Positions 46,567 through 58,001 of a stretch of 64,000 nt of DNA are shown here, piece after piece (positions within the stretch are counted from its first letter, which is position 1; every line of letters starts with the position of its first letter). Below the pieces are notes generated by a model. It made no database searches. It was given only the letters and a program-made list of their open reading frames with translations, and was not told where the DNA came from. The stretch is from positions 8,693,563 to 8,757,562 of the forward strand of contig NC_057922.1 in NCBI RefSeq assembly GCF_018873765.1, read 5' to 3'. The translations under genes and the position numbers were made by a program. This DNA comes from Telopea speciosissima. Its lineage: Eukaryota > Streptophyta > Magnoliopsida > Proteales > Proteaceae.

Positions 46567-47700
46567 TTGAATCAAGCAATCTAAGAACATTTTTCTCTCC
46601 TCACCCCCCCCCCCCAACAAAAAAAATAAAAATAAAAAATCCAATCCCTGTTTATATGGTTGACAATAAAGTGTGATGGATGTTTTGGCCAGGAATAGTT
46701 GGCTTTTCATTCAAAACAATTGTCGGACTGTGGAATTATGTTAATAACTTCTGCATTAACAAATTTTATTTGAACATTACACTATCCTCTGCTTTTTTTG
46801 GTTTTTTTTATCTGTTCCTTTGTATGCAATAAGGCTTCCAAGATGTGCTCTGCCTAAATGGGGATATTAACATTTTTGGCAATGACAGTAGGTCATGGTT
46901 CAGTTTCAATCCTGTTATAAAGTCCCTACATGATCTGGGGCCATGGGAACGAGAAACACGGGTGTTTCTTCAGCACCAAACTTGACCTTCTAAAATTATT
47001 GGTTCAATCCAAACCAATGTCAGCAAAGAGAATCATCTTCATATAAGTAACCATCAGGGCTGCTGAACCTAATACCATTTGTACACTCTTGTTGGTCATA
47101 GGTTCCTACTTGGTCATCTTATTCTTACTTGATTTGGATTTTGCATTAGAACTCATGTCCTTAACTTCGAAATCGAGAAATCTCTACGGGAGCGGGCGCT
47201 AAAAAAATCAGAAGATTATGAATGACTTGAAACAAAGATGAAGCCAGCATTAGTATAATGTGGACAGACTCACACGATCGAACAAGATCATTATGAATCT
47301 TCAATATTACAAACAGACTAGAAAATGGAAATGTTTTAAGAACTACATTCATTTAACTATATTTTTACATCCAACTTAAACGAGTAAAAGACTTGGCCCA
47401 AAGTAGAGAGCAACATTAAGAAATTTTCCAGACTATAATCGGCTGGTCTTTAGAAGATTAATTCTGCAGTTTTGGTCTTAATTGGGTCTTTGTACACAAC
47501 TCTGTAATTTGAGGTCCAAAAACAAGTGAAATGCTACATGGATAGCCCGCTCAGCAAGACTTGGATCGGATAATATGCCTCTCTCTGTAGGGGGTTAGGG
47601 CCTGGTCCAGGCCCATTTTCTGAAGCTTTGGTCACCAGTCAACTCAGACTGGTATAACCTCCATGGATCACACATTTCGTGCTCAATTTGTCAAATTTTC
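46567..47700 (+). other. SKP2A copy 2 3' flank
   Basis: No gene. Matches 31355-32580 throughout (for example TGTATGCAATAAGGCTTCCAA and AACATTAAGAAATTTTCCAG), with small indels. Confidence 0.75.
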
Positions 47701-47738
47701 AAACAAATTGTGTGCAAAATGACGCCTAACCTTCCCTC

Positions 47739-47762
47739 ACTTACGTAATGGCATGCGTAAGT
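47739..47762. promoter_or_regulatory. ACGT-palindrome in MT2 promoter
   Basis: ACTTACGTAATG-GCATGCGTAAGT, the counterpart of the element at 32626. TTACGTAA is a perfect bZIP-type palindrome in this copy. It lies about 270 bp upstream of the MT2 start. Confidence 0.45.
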
Positions 47763-48030
47763 TTTCTAACTCTTTAAGACTAGATTTGTATCGCCTTTAC
47801 TCTCATGCCTACTGAAAGGAAGAATTGGAAGAGAGAGAGAGAGACAGCAAAGGCCGGTTCCATTTCTTGAGCTTGACTGGGCTGTGATCTCGTTGATTCA
47901 TTTATTTAATCAAATCCCCACTACTCACTTCCCACCCACACTTCTCTTCACTTCCACTCCCCAACTCCCCATCTCCCAACCCCCATTCCCCACTCCCCAG
48001 TCGGTGTTGGGAAAGCAATCAAAGAGATCG

Positions 48031-49714
48031 ATGGCTGTTTCTTACGAGCCGGAGACATACGTGAACGCAAGGCCAACGTATCCCAGCGAATGGTACTCAA
48101 AGCTTGCGGCGCTTACCCCTAATCGGACCTTGGCTTGGGATGCCGGCACCGGCAATGGCCAAGCAGCAATTGGGGTTAGCAGCTCATCTTTCGTTCCCTT
48201 TCTTCTCTTAATTTCCTCTTTTACCCGAAAAAAAAAAATTTCCTGATAATGCCAAAGTGGCCCAATAACATTGAAAAAGGAGACCATGAATGACCCACAT
48301 GTCTTAATCAGTTATTTTTTTTTTTTATTTGGCTCCACTCGTTGAAAGTGGCTGCCTGAGGTTCCACCTCGCACGTTGGAGACTATCCTCCCTTCCCTGC
48401 TTTCAATAAGTGTGGCCCCTTGCCCATTCCTGTCCACTTTGTAGGCTTCTGTCTGGCTCCATTGTGGAAACGATAACGTCATTGTTTTATTGGGGCCAAG
48501 TGGTCATGGATTCAAATTTAAAAATAGGGATAAGTTGTGTGCATTGTGACCCTTTCAAGACCATGCAGACGGAACCCTTGAGCACTAGGTACGCCCTTTT
48601 AAGTCTTGTCTTCAATTGTGGTCAATCCAGCATACATTAAAAAAATTAGGGTAAAATCTGGTGCCCAACCATATATCATGTGGTAGACATGACTTAGTTC
48701 CGCATTTGGAGTGACACCATAGGATTTGTTTCAACCTTCTCTATATTACTATTAGGGAGACGGTTCCCACCAGAGTGAGTGTGTGAGGGGATCCACATGA
48801 GATTCACAGGGGTTAGAGTAGAGAGATTGTTAGTGTGGGCATCACAGCTCATCATGTGAGAGGGTGTGGGATGGAATCTACATTCACATGAGTGTCTGAT
48901 CGCACCCCCTACGTCCATACACATGAGTGTCGAAATGATCACCCCACCCTCATATTAGATGCTTGAGTGTGTGCTCCCATTGATCCTTCCGCTGGCCCCG
49001 TAGGGGGACACGCGATCAAGTAACATTCTCACCCATACTAAATTACCTGTCATTTTTGTATCTTTGCCTTTATAGGTTGCTGAGCACTATGAACAAGTAA
49101 TTGCAACTGATGTCAGTGAAGGCCAAATAAAGCATGCAATACCACACCCAAAGGTTCGTTATGTTCATACCCCACTCTCCATGTCTGAAGATGAATTGGT
49201 ATCACTGATAGGAGGTGAAGGGTCAGTTGATCTGGTCACTGTGGCTGAAGCTATACATTGGTTTGATCTACGAAGGTTTTATTCTCTTGTTAATCGCGTA
49301 TTAAAAAAACCCGAAGGTATAATCGCTGTTTGGGGTTACAAGAACTTCACCATAAATCCGGTTTTCGATTCAATCATGAATCGTTTCATTGAGACTGCTA
49401 GTCCTTTCTTCAATCGAAACATTCTTTACATAAAAGATTCCTATGCCACACTTCCTTTTCCATTCGAAAATGTCGGTATCGGATCAGAAGGTAATCCATT
49501 GATGCTTGATTTATCTCAAGAGTTGTCATTTGAAGGGGTATTGAACTGGTTAAGCTCATGGTCTGCAGTCAATACAGCTAAAGAACTTGGTGTTGATTTG
49601 TTAACTGAAGTTGTGGTTAAAGAGTTTGAGAGTGCATGGGGTAGTGATCAGTCTAATTTGACAAGAACAGTGAACCGCAAGGCTTTTATGATTGCAGGAA
49701 AACCAAGGATTTAA
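48031..49714 (+). CDS. class I SAM-dependent methyltransferase, MT2
   Basis: Exons 48031-48174 and 49076-49714 (260 aa). I take the ATG at 48031, matching MAVSYEPETYVNARPTYPSE to MT1, although the frame is open further upstream. Motif I is WDAGTGNGQ (36-44) and the acidic loop is IATDVSEGQI. Differences from MT1 include WFDLRRFYSL for WFDLPSFYSL and SYATLPFPF for SYRTLPFPF. It shares EFESAWGS and NLTRTVNRKAF with MT1, confirming they are sisters. The frame is intact. The intron holds a diverged Au SINE remnant lacking in MT1. Substrate unknown. Confidence 0.9.
48470..48602 (+). mobile_element. diverged Au SINE remnant in MT2 intron
   Basis: CAAGTGGTCATGGATTCAAA (B-box region), GTGACCCTTTCAAGACCATG, GGAACCCTTGAGCACTAGGT and ACGCCCTTTT follow the Au SINE order but are much degraded. 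The corresponding MT1 intron lacks it. Confidence 0.6.
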
Positions 49715-51090
49715 GCCAAGCCCACTACTTGAATGCCATATATAGTTGTAATTGGCCCATTTGGATTTTTATGAGGGGGGTTTTGATGCAAGTGCACTAC
49801 CTTGGATCGATCCAAACCCGTTGATTGTTATGCTGGTTCTGTGTTTCTGATATTATTATAATAGGTATTGCCAATAGCTAGCCTAAAGTTATAATACACA
49901 TTATCACTTTTGTGGTTTACTATGGTTAAATATCTTGTCTTATGAAAAGGCTATATTGATTTTGGTAATAAGGATCAATTGTTAGATGATAACATTCTGG
50001 GTTTCAAACCAGAAACCCTAACTCCATATAATGACCTAGAACACAAATACATAAATCCACTGAGATTGGATGTACCTTTCACCTTTCATATTTTGGTGAC
50101 GATTGGGCTATCACAATCCTTCATCACTCTACGATCTCTTCTTTGTGCAAGAAAGAGGTAAAAATTATGACAAAGGTTACAGGACTCAAGACAAGTATAT
50201 ATATAATACTGTCTCAACCCTAAACTCAGTTCCACGGTAAATTGGATTGGTCTATCTCAGTGTGTGACAAATCGAATCGATTCAGGTGTAGACACCCACT
50301 AAGTGACTAACCAGTAATTAATTAAGCCATTAATTAGAAATTTCTAACATCAATCTCCCTTGGGTTTTCTTATCCTTCTACTTCTTAGTTTGGTGGTATA
50401 TTGTTTCAGCATAACTTTGTTTGGGGATATATCGATTTTGGTAATACAAGATGCCTCCAAAAGGCTTAGGTCAGAGGACTGCTACAAGGGTTGCAAGGGG
50501 CATTGTAGATGGAATTTTCGACAATAGAGATTTGGATCACTTCTTTAGAAGATGGTTTGATTCTGATAGTCATGACTGCTTAGCAGTTTTACCCTTTTGG
50601 CTTAGACATTTTGGGCCCAAATAGTTACTTGGCCCTAACATCGGGTAGGTTTTACCTTCACTGAAAAAAAAAATAAGAAAGAGAGAAAAAAGTCGTTCAC
50701 CCACGTTGAACAAAGAATTCCTTGTCCATGATTTGGATTTCTTGGATTGGGTATAGGGAATAGTTGGGCGATTATTATCGACTTTGTACTATAGTGGTCA
50801 GAGTATCAATTATGTCGAGATGGATGCGACACAGCCCAGTCAGGATATTGGGCTCCTCTCTTTGGAGGGCATCATCACCCAATGAGACATCCAATGGCTA
50901 GACTGTGCCACACGCATCTTGATTCTTGACACGTGCACAGTCAACCATTGGGGTGTGTTTGGCACAGCACAGCCTTTGATGCCTCATTCGGAACACATTG
51001 GCGATGCCCTCCAAGCAGAGGAGCCAACCGGCCACAGGATTGTTGGTAAAACCGCCATGGACTCAAATTTCGTGCTCAAAGAGTCAATTT
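49715..51090 (+). other. MT2 3' flank to MT3 promoter
   Basis: No gene. 49715-49930 and 50340-50825 match the MT1 3' flank. In between, an unmatched stretch (49940-50340) has no recognisable content. A foldback element follows at 50851. Confidence 0.6.
50851..51025. mobile_element. foldback element, GGCTCCTCT ends
   Basis: Left arm GGCTCCTCTCTTTGGAGGGC then ATCATCACCCAATGAG; reversed right arm GGCTCCTCTGCTTGGAGGGC then ATCGCCAATGTGTTCC. The inner stem pairs GACTGTGCCACAC with GCTGTGCCAAACAC. It ends about 300 bp upstream of MT3. Non-coding. Confidence 0.75.
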
Positions 51091-51322
51091 TTCAAACAGA
51101 TTAAGAGTGGAAAATGACGCTTAGCCGTCTCTCGCTTACATCATTGCGTGCGTGTGTATCGCGCCTTTCTTTCTTCTTATGCCTATAGAAAGGAAGAATT
51201 GGAAGACTCGTGTGAAAGAGAGATAGAGAGTAGAGCAAAGGGCGCCCTTTCCTCTCTTCACTTCCAGTACTCTGCCGTCGAGACGTTGGGAATTGAAAGC
51301 AAAGAGATCGATCGATCCAACG

Positions 51323-52916
51323 ATGGCTGTTTATTACGATCAGCAAGCGGAGGCATACTTGAACACAAGGCCAACGTATCCCAGCGATTGGTACTCAAAG
51401 CTTGCGTCTCTCACCCCTAATCGAACCTTGGCTTGGGATGCCGGCACCGGCAATGGCCAAGCAGCAATTGGGGTCAGCTCCATCATCTTTTCTCTTCTTT
51501 AATTTATCTCCTTGAAATAAATTATAGATTTTCACTCTTGCTTGCTTCCCAATGTATGAATTGATTAATTACCAGGGACTGACCATTAGAGAACTTGAAC
51601 GCAGATGAAAAGGTAACACCAGACCCCTGATCGATCTGTGCCATGTGGCATGCCACATGGCCCAATAACATTGAATATATAGAGAGACCATGTATGTATG
51701 GCCCACATGTCAATTAATTGGGGTTCTTACTTAATTCAATGATATGGTCCTTCTAAATTCATTCCAATAATTTGAGAATGGTTTTTAATAATTTGATTGA
51801 TAGGGGCAAGAGATCTCTATTTGGTCACATGGTCTCTACACAAGAGTATTCTAGGCCAATGGGTGAGCACGCCTGGGTATCTACCCAGGGGTAGAAGCAT
51901 CATCGATCTCATGGTGCCTTGTGAGAGGACGTAGGCCCGGAAACACCACCACCAAGTAGAGATCTTTTTTCCCTTGATTGAAATTATACATTTACCATTG
52001 CACCGAGGCCCGTCCTCAAATTCTATAATACATCAAATCTAGACCTTCAAATTTATATTGTGTTTGAATTGGTGTGTATTCTTCGAATGCATTCTAGGTT
52101 GATTTCACATTCTCGTGCAATAAAAACAACTATTTTAGTCATTTGAGAATGCAGAATCAGACTTAGAATGCATTCTAGGTTAATTTCTTCATTTTACTCA
52201 CAAAGTTTTGAAATTCTACCCACCCATGCATACGAAATTACCTTTCATTTTTTTGTTTCATTTTGTTTGTATATATATAGGTCGCTGAACACTATGAAAA
52301 AGTGATTGCAACTGATGTGAGTGAAGGCCAAATAAAGCATGCAATACCACATCCAAAGGTTCGTTATGTTCATACCCCACTCTCCATGTCTGAGGATGAA
52401 TTAGTATCACTAATTGGAGGTGAAGGGTCAGTTGATCTGGTCACTGTGGCTGTAGCTGTGCATTGGTTCGATTTACCAAGCTTTTATTCTCTTGTTAATC
52501 GCGTGTTAAGAAAACCCGAAGGTATAATCGCTGTTTGGGGTTACAAGAACTTCACCGTAGATCCGGTTTTTGATTCAGTCATGAAGCATTTCATTGAGAC
52601 TGCTAGTCCTTTCTACAATCCAAACATTCGTTACATAAATGATTCTTATCGCACGCTTCCTTTTCCATTCGAGAGTGTCGGTATCGGATCAGAAGGTAAT
52701 GCATTGATTTTTGACTTAACTCAAGAGTTGTCATTTGATGAAGCATTGAAGGAGTTGAGCTCATGGTCTGTAGTCTCTATAGCTAAAGAACAAGGGGTTG
52801 ATTTGTTATTTGAAGGTATAGTTAAAGAGCTTAAGAGTGCATGGGGTGATCAGTCTAATTTGATAAAGACAGTGAACCGCAAGGCTTTTATGATTGCAGG
52901 AAAACCAAGGATTTAA
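51323..52916 (+). CDS. class I SAM-dependent methyltransferase, MT3
   Basis: Exons 51323-51472 and 52281-52916 (261 aa). The N-terminus is MAVYYDQQAEAYLNTRPTYP, two residues longer than MT1/MT2. WDAGTGNGQ and IATDVSEGQI are kept. The residue before AVHWF is Val here (VTVAVAVHWFD) where MT1 and MT2 have Glu (VTVAEAVHWFD); the MT4 pseudogene shares the Val, so they are sisters. The second half is the most diverged (SSWSVVSIAKEQGVDLL, KELKSAWGDQSNLIKTVN). The frame is open and probably functional. The 0.8-kb intron contains a MITE-like element at 51808. Confidence 0.9.
51808..51972 (+). mobile_element. MITE-like element in MT3 intron
   Basis: AGAGATCTCTATTTGGTCAC at the left and, reversed from the right, AAAGATCTCTACTTGGTGG form terminal inverted repeats. 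The interior has GGTGAGCACGCCTGGGTATC and TACCCAGGGGTAGAAGCATC. It matches 34923-35066 in the opposite orientation. Confidence 0.65.
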
Positions 52917-54003
52917 GCCCATTTAGCCCACTACTCCTACTTGAATGTCATATATAGTTGTAATTGGCCCATTTGGATTTTTATGATCCGAGGGTTTGTC
53001 TGCAAGGGCTTTAGCCCATTTGGTTCCGTTTCCTCTCTATCACTTAATAATGACATATAGATTAAATAAGTTTATCTGATTAATTGCATATTAATTTCTC
53101 TATTACATAATATCACATAATGGACTATAGAGGAAATTTTATTACTGTCAAATCCCAATCCATCGAACATGTTTATACAGAGATTCTGTGTACATGATTG
53201 GACCAAAACATTTTCAAAATATTTAATAAAATAATATTATTAATAATTAATATTAATTTTAAAACAATTTCTAAACATTGAACAAAAACGATATTGGATC
53301 CGGATTTTAGTCCAATCATGCGCAAATATTCTTTCTACAGTCTCCTCAATATTTTTCAGTAGGGCAATAGATTCCGTGTTGAGCATCTCTCTCGTTTACG
53401 ATAAAAAAATCATGCACCCAGTAAATCGATATAGTCAGGGAGACATCAACAATTAGTGCATGAATGATGTGTAATCGCAACGACAATGACATCTTAAGTC
53501 AAGAGACTAATCAAATTTACTAACGAGAATCTTGTTGCTTACCATCTGGCAGCAACACATGCAAGACTGTCGTATGGTCCTGTTCAATGCACGCACATAC
53601 ATGCACTCACACTTCTATCTTAAAATCTTCATTCCAAAGAATACATGGTGTGATGACCCTATGAATATGATGTCCAATCTTATCCCTAATCGAGAACACT
53701 TTTACCCTACTAACAACATGTATAATCGAGAACACATGTCAAATGATGGCTCAAAATTTATGGACAGGTAGACCCAAATGTCCTCTCCTCACATGAGAAG
53801 TGAAGAATATTTGCCTCAGAGACAAACGTGTAATATTTGCCCAAATTTGAGTGATCCCGAGCCATATTGACCGATCCGATCCAATCTAGCCGATACCAAA
53901 ATCACGAACCATGGTCCAAACACATGGGCAACACCACCAAGCCTTTAATAAATAATAATAATTCAAGTTTAGCTGTTGGCAATATTCATTTTATAGATAT
54001 TAT
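52917..54003 (+). other. spacer between MT3 and PPR-B
   Basis: The first 80 bp match other MT 3' flanks (GTTGTAATTGGCCCATTTGG). The rest is AT-rich without a recognisable gene. A CCGATCCGATCCAATCTAGC stretch near 53870 belongs to the AATCGG-type repeats. Confidence 0.6.
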
Positions 54004-54296
54004 TTCCTTATTTCATTGATTCCAGACCCCAGTTCGGAGATCGGATTGAAATCTTTGTTCAATTAGATCTCACATTATAGAGAATTGATGGATGGCTAAT
54101 AAGACATGGTCTGTGTAAGCTTGTAAGAAATCAGTTTCTCTCTGCAGATCGAGCACTCAGGTTCTCCAAGTGGGGGCAGGTGGGTGAATATTATGCACTG
54201 ATCGCTCGAGAAATCCTCAGGAATTACAAGACAGAAGTGAAAGGTATGTGGAGGAGAACTGTGAATGCTCTCATTAAATTACGAAATCGAATTTAA

Positions 54297-56096
54297 ATGG
54301 GTAGTTGGTCTTCTCTTAGCCCTTCTCCTCCGCTACGTCTGCTTCTTTCCTCTCTTTCTTCTTCTTCTTCTTTTTCTTCTAAAGCTACAAAAAACACATC
54401 CTCGAGCAAGTGTTGTCAAATTGTTGAAAAACTCTGCAGAAGATGATGGATGCAACAAGTCAAGTAGTACAGACACCTCCATTAGTGTTGAGGAAGCATT
54501 CCAACGATACCACCAAATGGTTCACTCACAACCCTTTCCAAAAATCGTCGCTGTCAATCAACTATTTGTGAGAGTTGCCAGATGCAAACACTATTTGACT
54601 GTCATTTCTATGTACAAAAATATGTTTTCTTTGCAAATACAGCCAGATATCTTGACTCTGAACATTTTACTCAACTGTTTCTGTGGGTCGAATCGGACAG
54701 ATTTCGGCTTCTCTGTCTTTGGGATCATCCTGAAACTTGGGATATTGTCACATTGACTACTCTACTTAAGGGGCTCTGCACGGTGGATAAAATTGCAGAG
54801 GCTAAAGAGTTGTTCTACAAGATACTTAAAGAAGGGTATCTTGGTAATGTAATCACGTACGGAACCATAAGCAATGGGCTCTGCAAGACTGGAAACACTT
54901 GTGAGGCTCTTGAAATGTTTAGGACAATGGAACTCAAGGGTAAATGTAAGCCTGATGTTACCATGTATACTACAATCATTGATGGCCTTTGCAAAGTAGG
55001 AATGGTAAATGAAGCTCTGAACCTATTCCTTGATATGGTCGGAAAACACATCTCCCCTAATGTTATTACCTACAGTAGTTTGATTCATGCATTTTGCAAT
55101 TTAGGTATGTGGAAAGAAGCTTCAAATTTGATCCATGAAATGTTGAACCATTGAGTATCACCAGATGTCATTACCTTCAACATTATGATAGATGGTCTTT
55201 GCAAAGAAGGAAGGGCTGTTGAAGCCAATAAGTTGTTTGAATTGATGCTTCAAAGAGGACTAAAGCCTGATGTTGTCACTTTAAGCTCTTTGATTCATGG
55301 CCTATGCAATGCTGGCCAATTAAGAAAAGCCACTGGGTTGCTGAAGAAAATGTTGGGGTTAGGAATCTCTCCTGATGTCGTGACTTTCAGCTTTCTGATA
55401 AATGGTCTTTGCAAAGTCAAAAAGACTGGTAAGGCACATAAGTTGTTTGAATTGATGCTTCAAAGAGGACAGAAGCCCGATGTCGTCACTTTCAGCTCTT
55501 TGATTCATGGCGCATGCAATTCTGGCCAATGGGACGAAGCCATTGGATGGCTAAATAAAATGTTGGGACTAGGAGTCTCTCCTACTGTCGTGACTCTCAA
55601 CATTCTGATAGATGGTCTTTACAAAGCCAAAAGGACCGCCGAAGCACATAAGTTGTTTGAATTGATGCTTCAAAGAGGACAGAAGCCCGATGTCATCACT
55701 TTCAGCTCTTTGATTCATGGCCTATGCAATTCTGGCCAATGGGAAGAATCCACTGGATGGCTAAATAAAATGTTGGGACTAGGAGTCTCTCCTGATGTCG
55801 TGACTTTCAACATTATGATAGACGGTTTTTGTAAAGATGGAAGGATTGCTGGAGCACATAAGTTGTTTGAATTGATGCTTCAAAGAGTACAGAAGCCAGA
55901 TGTTGTCACTTTCAGCTCTATGATTCAAGGCCTATGCAATTCTGGCCAATCAGAACAAGCCGTTGGATTGCTAAACAAAATGTTAGGTTTAGGAATCTCT
56001 CCTGATATCGTGACCTTAACTAGTTTGGTTTTTGGTGTAGACAATTCTGGCCAGTGGAAAGAAATCACTAAAGTGTTGAATGAATTGTTGGATTAA
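54297..56096 (+). pseudogene. PPR-B, RFL-type PPR pseudogene
   Basis: A close copy of PPR-A, including its 5' and 3' flanks. Three lesions are visible. One extra A in the run after AAAGCTAC (about 54390) shifts the frame. A 10-bp loss at about 54740, where PPR-A has GGCTTCCAGCCAG, shifts it again. A TGA replaces TGG at about 55153 (AACCATTGAGTATC). The two frame changes sum to minus nine, so frame is regained downstream, but the interval between is out of frame with stops. The last 303 codons are open (MIDGLCKEGRAVEANKLFEL...). It keeps the 210-bp repeat structure. Not expected to encode a whole protein. Confidence 0.88.
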
Positions 56097-56722
56097 GGAA
56101 ACTCACCTAATGTAGTAACCTTCACTATGTTGGTGGATGCTATTTACAAATAATAAATGATGAAAGAAGCACATTATCTGTTACATCTTATGGTTCAAAG
56201 AGGCATTGATTTGAACCCAATACTTACACATAAGATGCTTTGGTATTTGAACACTTTGTACTAGGTCAAATGGTTGAAGCTGTTGATGTCTTTGCCACCA
56301 TTCAGAATCAAGGGCATGATCGTTGATAGAAGGTTGGAACCTGATATAAAAACATACAGAAGGCAATTCAGTTTTTTAATGGAATTGTTGAAGAGGCTTT
56401 TTTGGTAGATTCAGAAACTCTGTTTGAAAAGTGATTTGATTGTGGTGTGTGGGCGGCAAGATTGTGAATGCTATGAATGCTTTATAGATTTTTTCTTGAT
56501 GAATGAAAAGCTGATATATTTACATTCATTTAATTTTATCCATTTTAAGTCATTTTAATAGAGTGGCTTGCTTAGAGTAATTCTCTATATACATTTGCAA
56601 GGTCAACAGCATTGACAGAAATGATTCTCAATATCAAGCATGTTTGGTAGATATCATTTTCTAAAAATAGAAATCAATATATTAATCTATGTTCTTTTCA
56701 AGTTATTCCCATGAATCAAGTT

Positions 56723-57492
56723 GAGTTCATATCGTGACCATGATGCCCCCAAACCTTGCTGCTTTCAAGTAATTGACATTGTTGGAGTACAGAGTTTGTG
56801 CAAAGCATTCTTCTTTGCTTGGAAACAGGGCTTAGTGGTCTCTTGAGTTTCCATTTTGCAAATGTTTATTTTGATTTTTTTTTCCCTCTTCTTTCCTTTC
56901 TGCCCTCTTTTCTCATTTGCTTTGTTTTCTCATTTGACTTCTAGGGTCAGAAATGCACATTTTATGGATGCCTGGAGAGGCTCTAGCACTGGTTTTCGTG
57001 TTACATTTTTCACTTCTTTGTTTCCAATGTTTTCCTGTCATGCTTGCCTGTTTCTTATGCCTTTGAGGTTATTGAATCTGTTGTCGTCTGAACTCTGAAA
57101 CCTCTGAATGTATCACCTTTTTTTTTAAATATTAATAATCTTAGGTCAGTGAAATGGTAAGTTTTGAGCCTGAGCCTCGTCTAGCCTGTGGCTTATTTTG
57201 GGTCAAAGTTGAGTCCTATTTCAGCCCGACTTGCACCCCTAGGTGCTTACATGAACTCTGTTAAGAGAAAACTCAGTTCAGCTGATGAATGTGCCATACC
57301 AAGCATTTTGGAACCAATGACCCATAGTTTGAAGTGGTCAAGTGGGGTATTTAGCTCAGTTATCCTTGAGGCTGGGCTTATTGCTCTGAGTAATCAAGCC
57401 AACGGGTTCTGTAGAAGGATAGAATACAAACTAACTAGTGACTTGACAGGTTAGAATACCAACTAAATAGTGACTGCTACTTATCGCTAACG
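56723..57492. other. spacer between PPR-B and MT4 fragment
   Basis: No recognisable gene. Homology to the PPR-A flank ends at about 56722. The open frame at 57188-57454 has no product I know. Confidence 0.55.
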
Positions 57493-58001
57493 ATGACTTG
57501 GTCAGTTGAAGGGTCAGTTGATTTGGTCACTGTGGCTGTAGCTGTGCATTGGTTTGATCTCCCAAGCTTTTATTCTCTTGTTAATCGCGTCTTAAGGAAA
57601 CCAGAAGGTATAATCGCTGTTTGGGGTTACAAGCACTTCACCGTAGATCCGGTTTTGATTCAGTCACGAAGCATTTCATTGAGACTGCTAGTCCTTTCTT
57701 CAATCCAAACATTCGTTTCATAAATGATTCTTATCGCACGCTTCCTTTTCCATTCGATAGCATCAGTATCGGATCAGAAGGTAATCCATTGATGCTTGAC
57801 TTAACCCAAGAGTTGTCATTTGATGGGGTATTGAAGGAGTTTAACTCATAGTCTGTAGTCTCTACAGCTAAAGAACATGGTGTTGATTTGTTATCTGAAG
57901 GTATGGTTAAAGAGCTTAAGAGTACATGGAGTGAGTCTAATTTGATAAAGACAGTGAACCGCAAGGCTTTTATGATTGCAGGAAAACCAACAAGGATTTA
58001 A
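57493..58001 (+). pseudogene. MT4, methyltransferase exon 2 fragment
   Basis: Corresponds to exon 2 of MT1-MT3 from about GEGSVDLVTV to the stop. Exon 1 with motif I, and the first third of exon 2, are missing. Two clear lesions: one base missing in GATCCGGTTTTGATTC (about 57650; others have GGTTTTCGATTC) and an in-frame stop in TTTAACTCATAGTCTG (about 57848). It shares VTVAVAVHWF, KHFIETASPF and LIKTVNRKAF with MT3. The 3' flank GCCAATTAAGCCCACTACTT still matches MT1. Confidence 0.88.

Larger units (their letters stand above)
45050..50825 (+). repeat. segmental duplication, copy 2
   Basis: Direct-orientation counterpart of 30404-35942 plus 39290-39420. Compared with copy 1 it has gained the solo LTR (45557) and a SINE remnant in the MT2 intron (about 48470). 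It lacks the nested transposons and the CGATACGATATCG stretch. Confidence 0.85.

Noticed and set aside
47884-48030. Upstream extension of MT2 giving a longer N-terminus
   Set aside because: The extension translates CT-rich leader DNA, has no equivalent in MT1 or MT3, and the conserved MAVSY start at 48031 fits the family.
57188-57454. 88-codon frame upstream of MT4 as a new exon
   Set aside because: It has no similarity to MT exon 1, lacks motif I and shows no splice sites joining it to the MT4 fragment.
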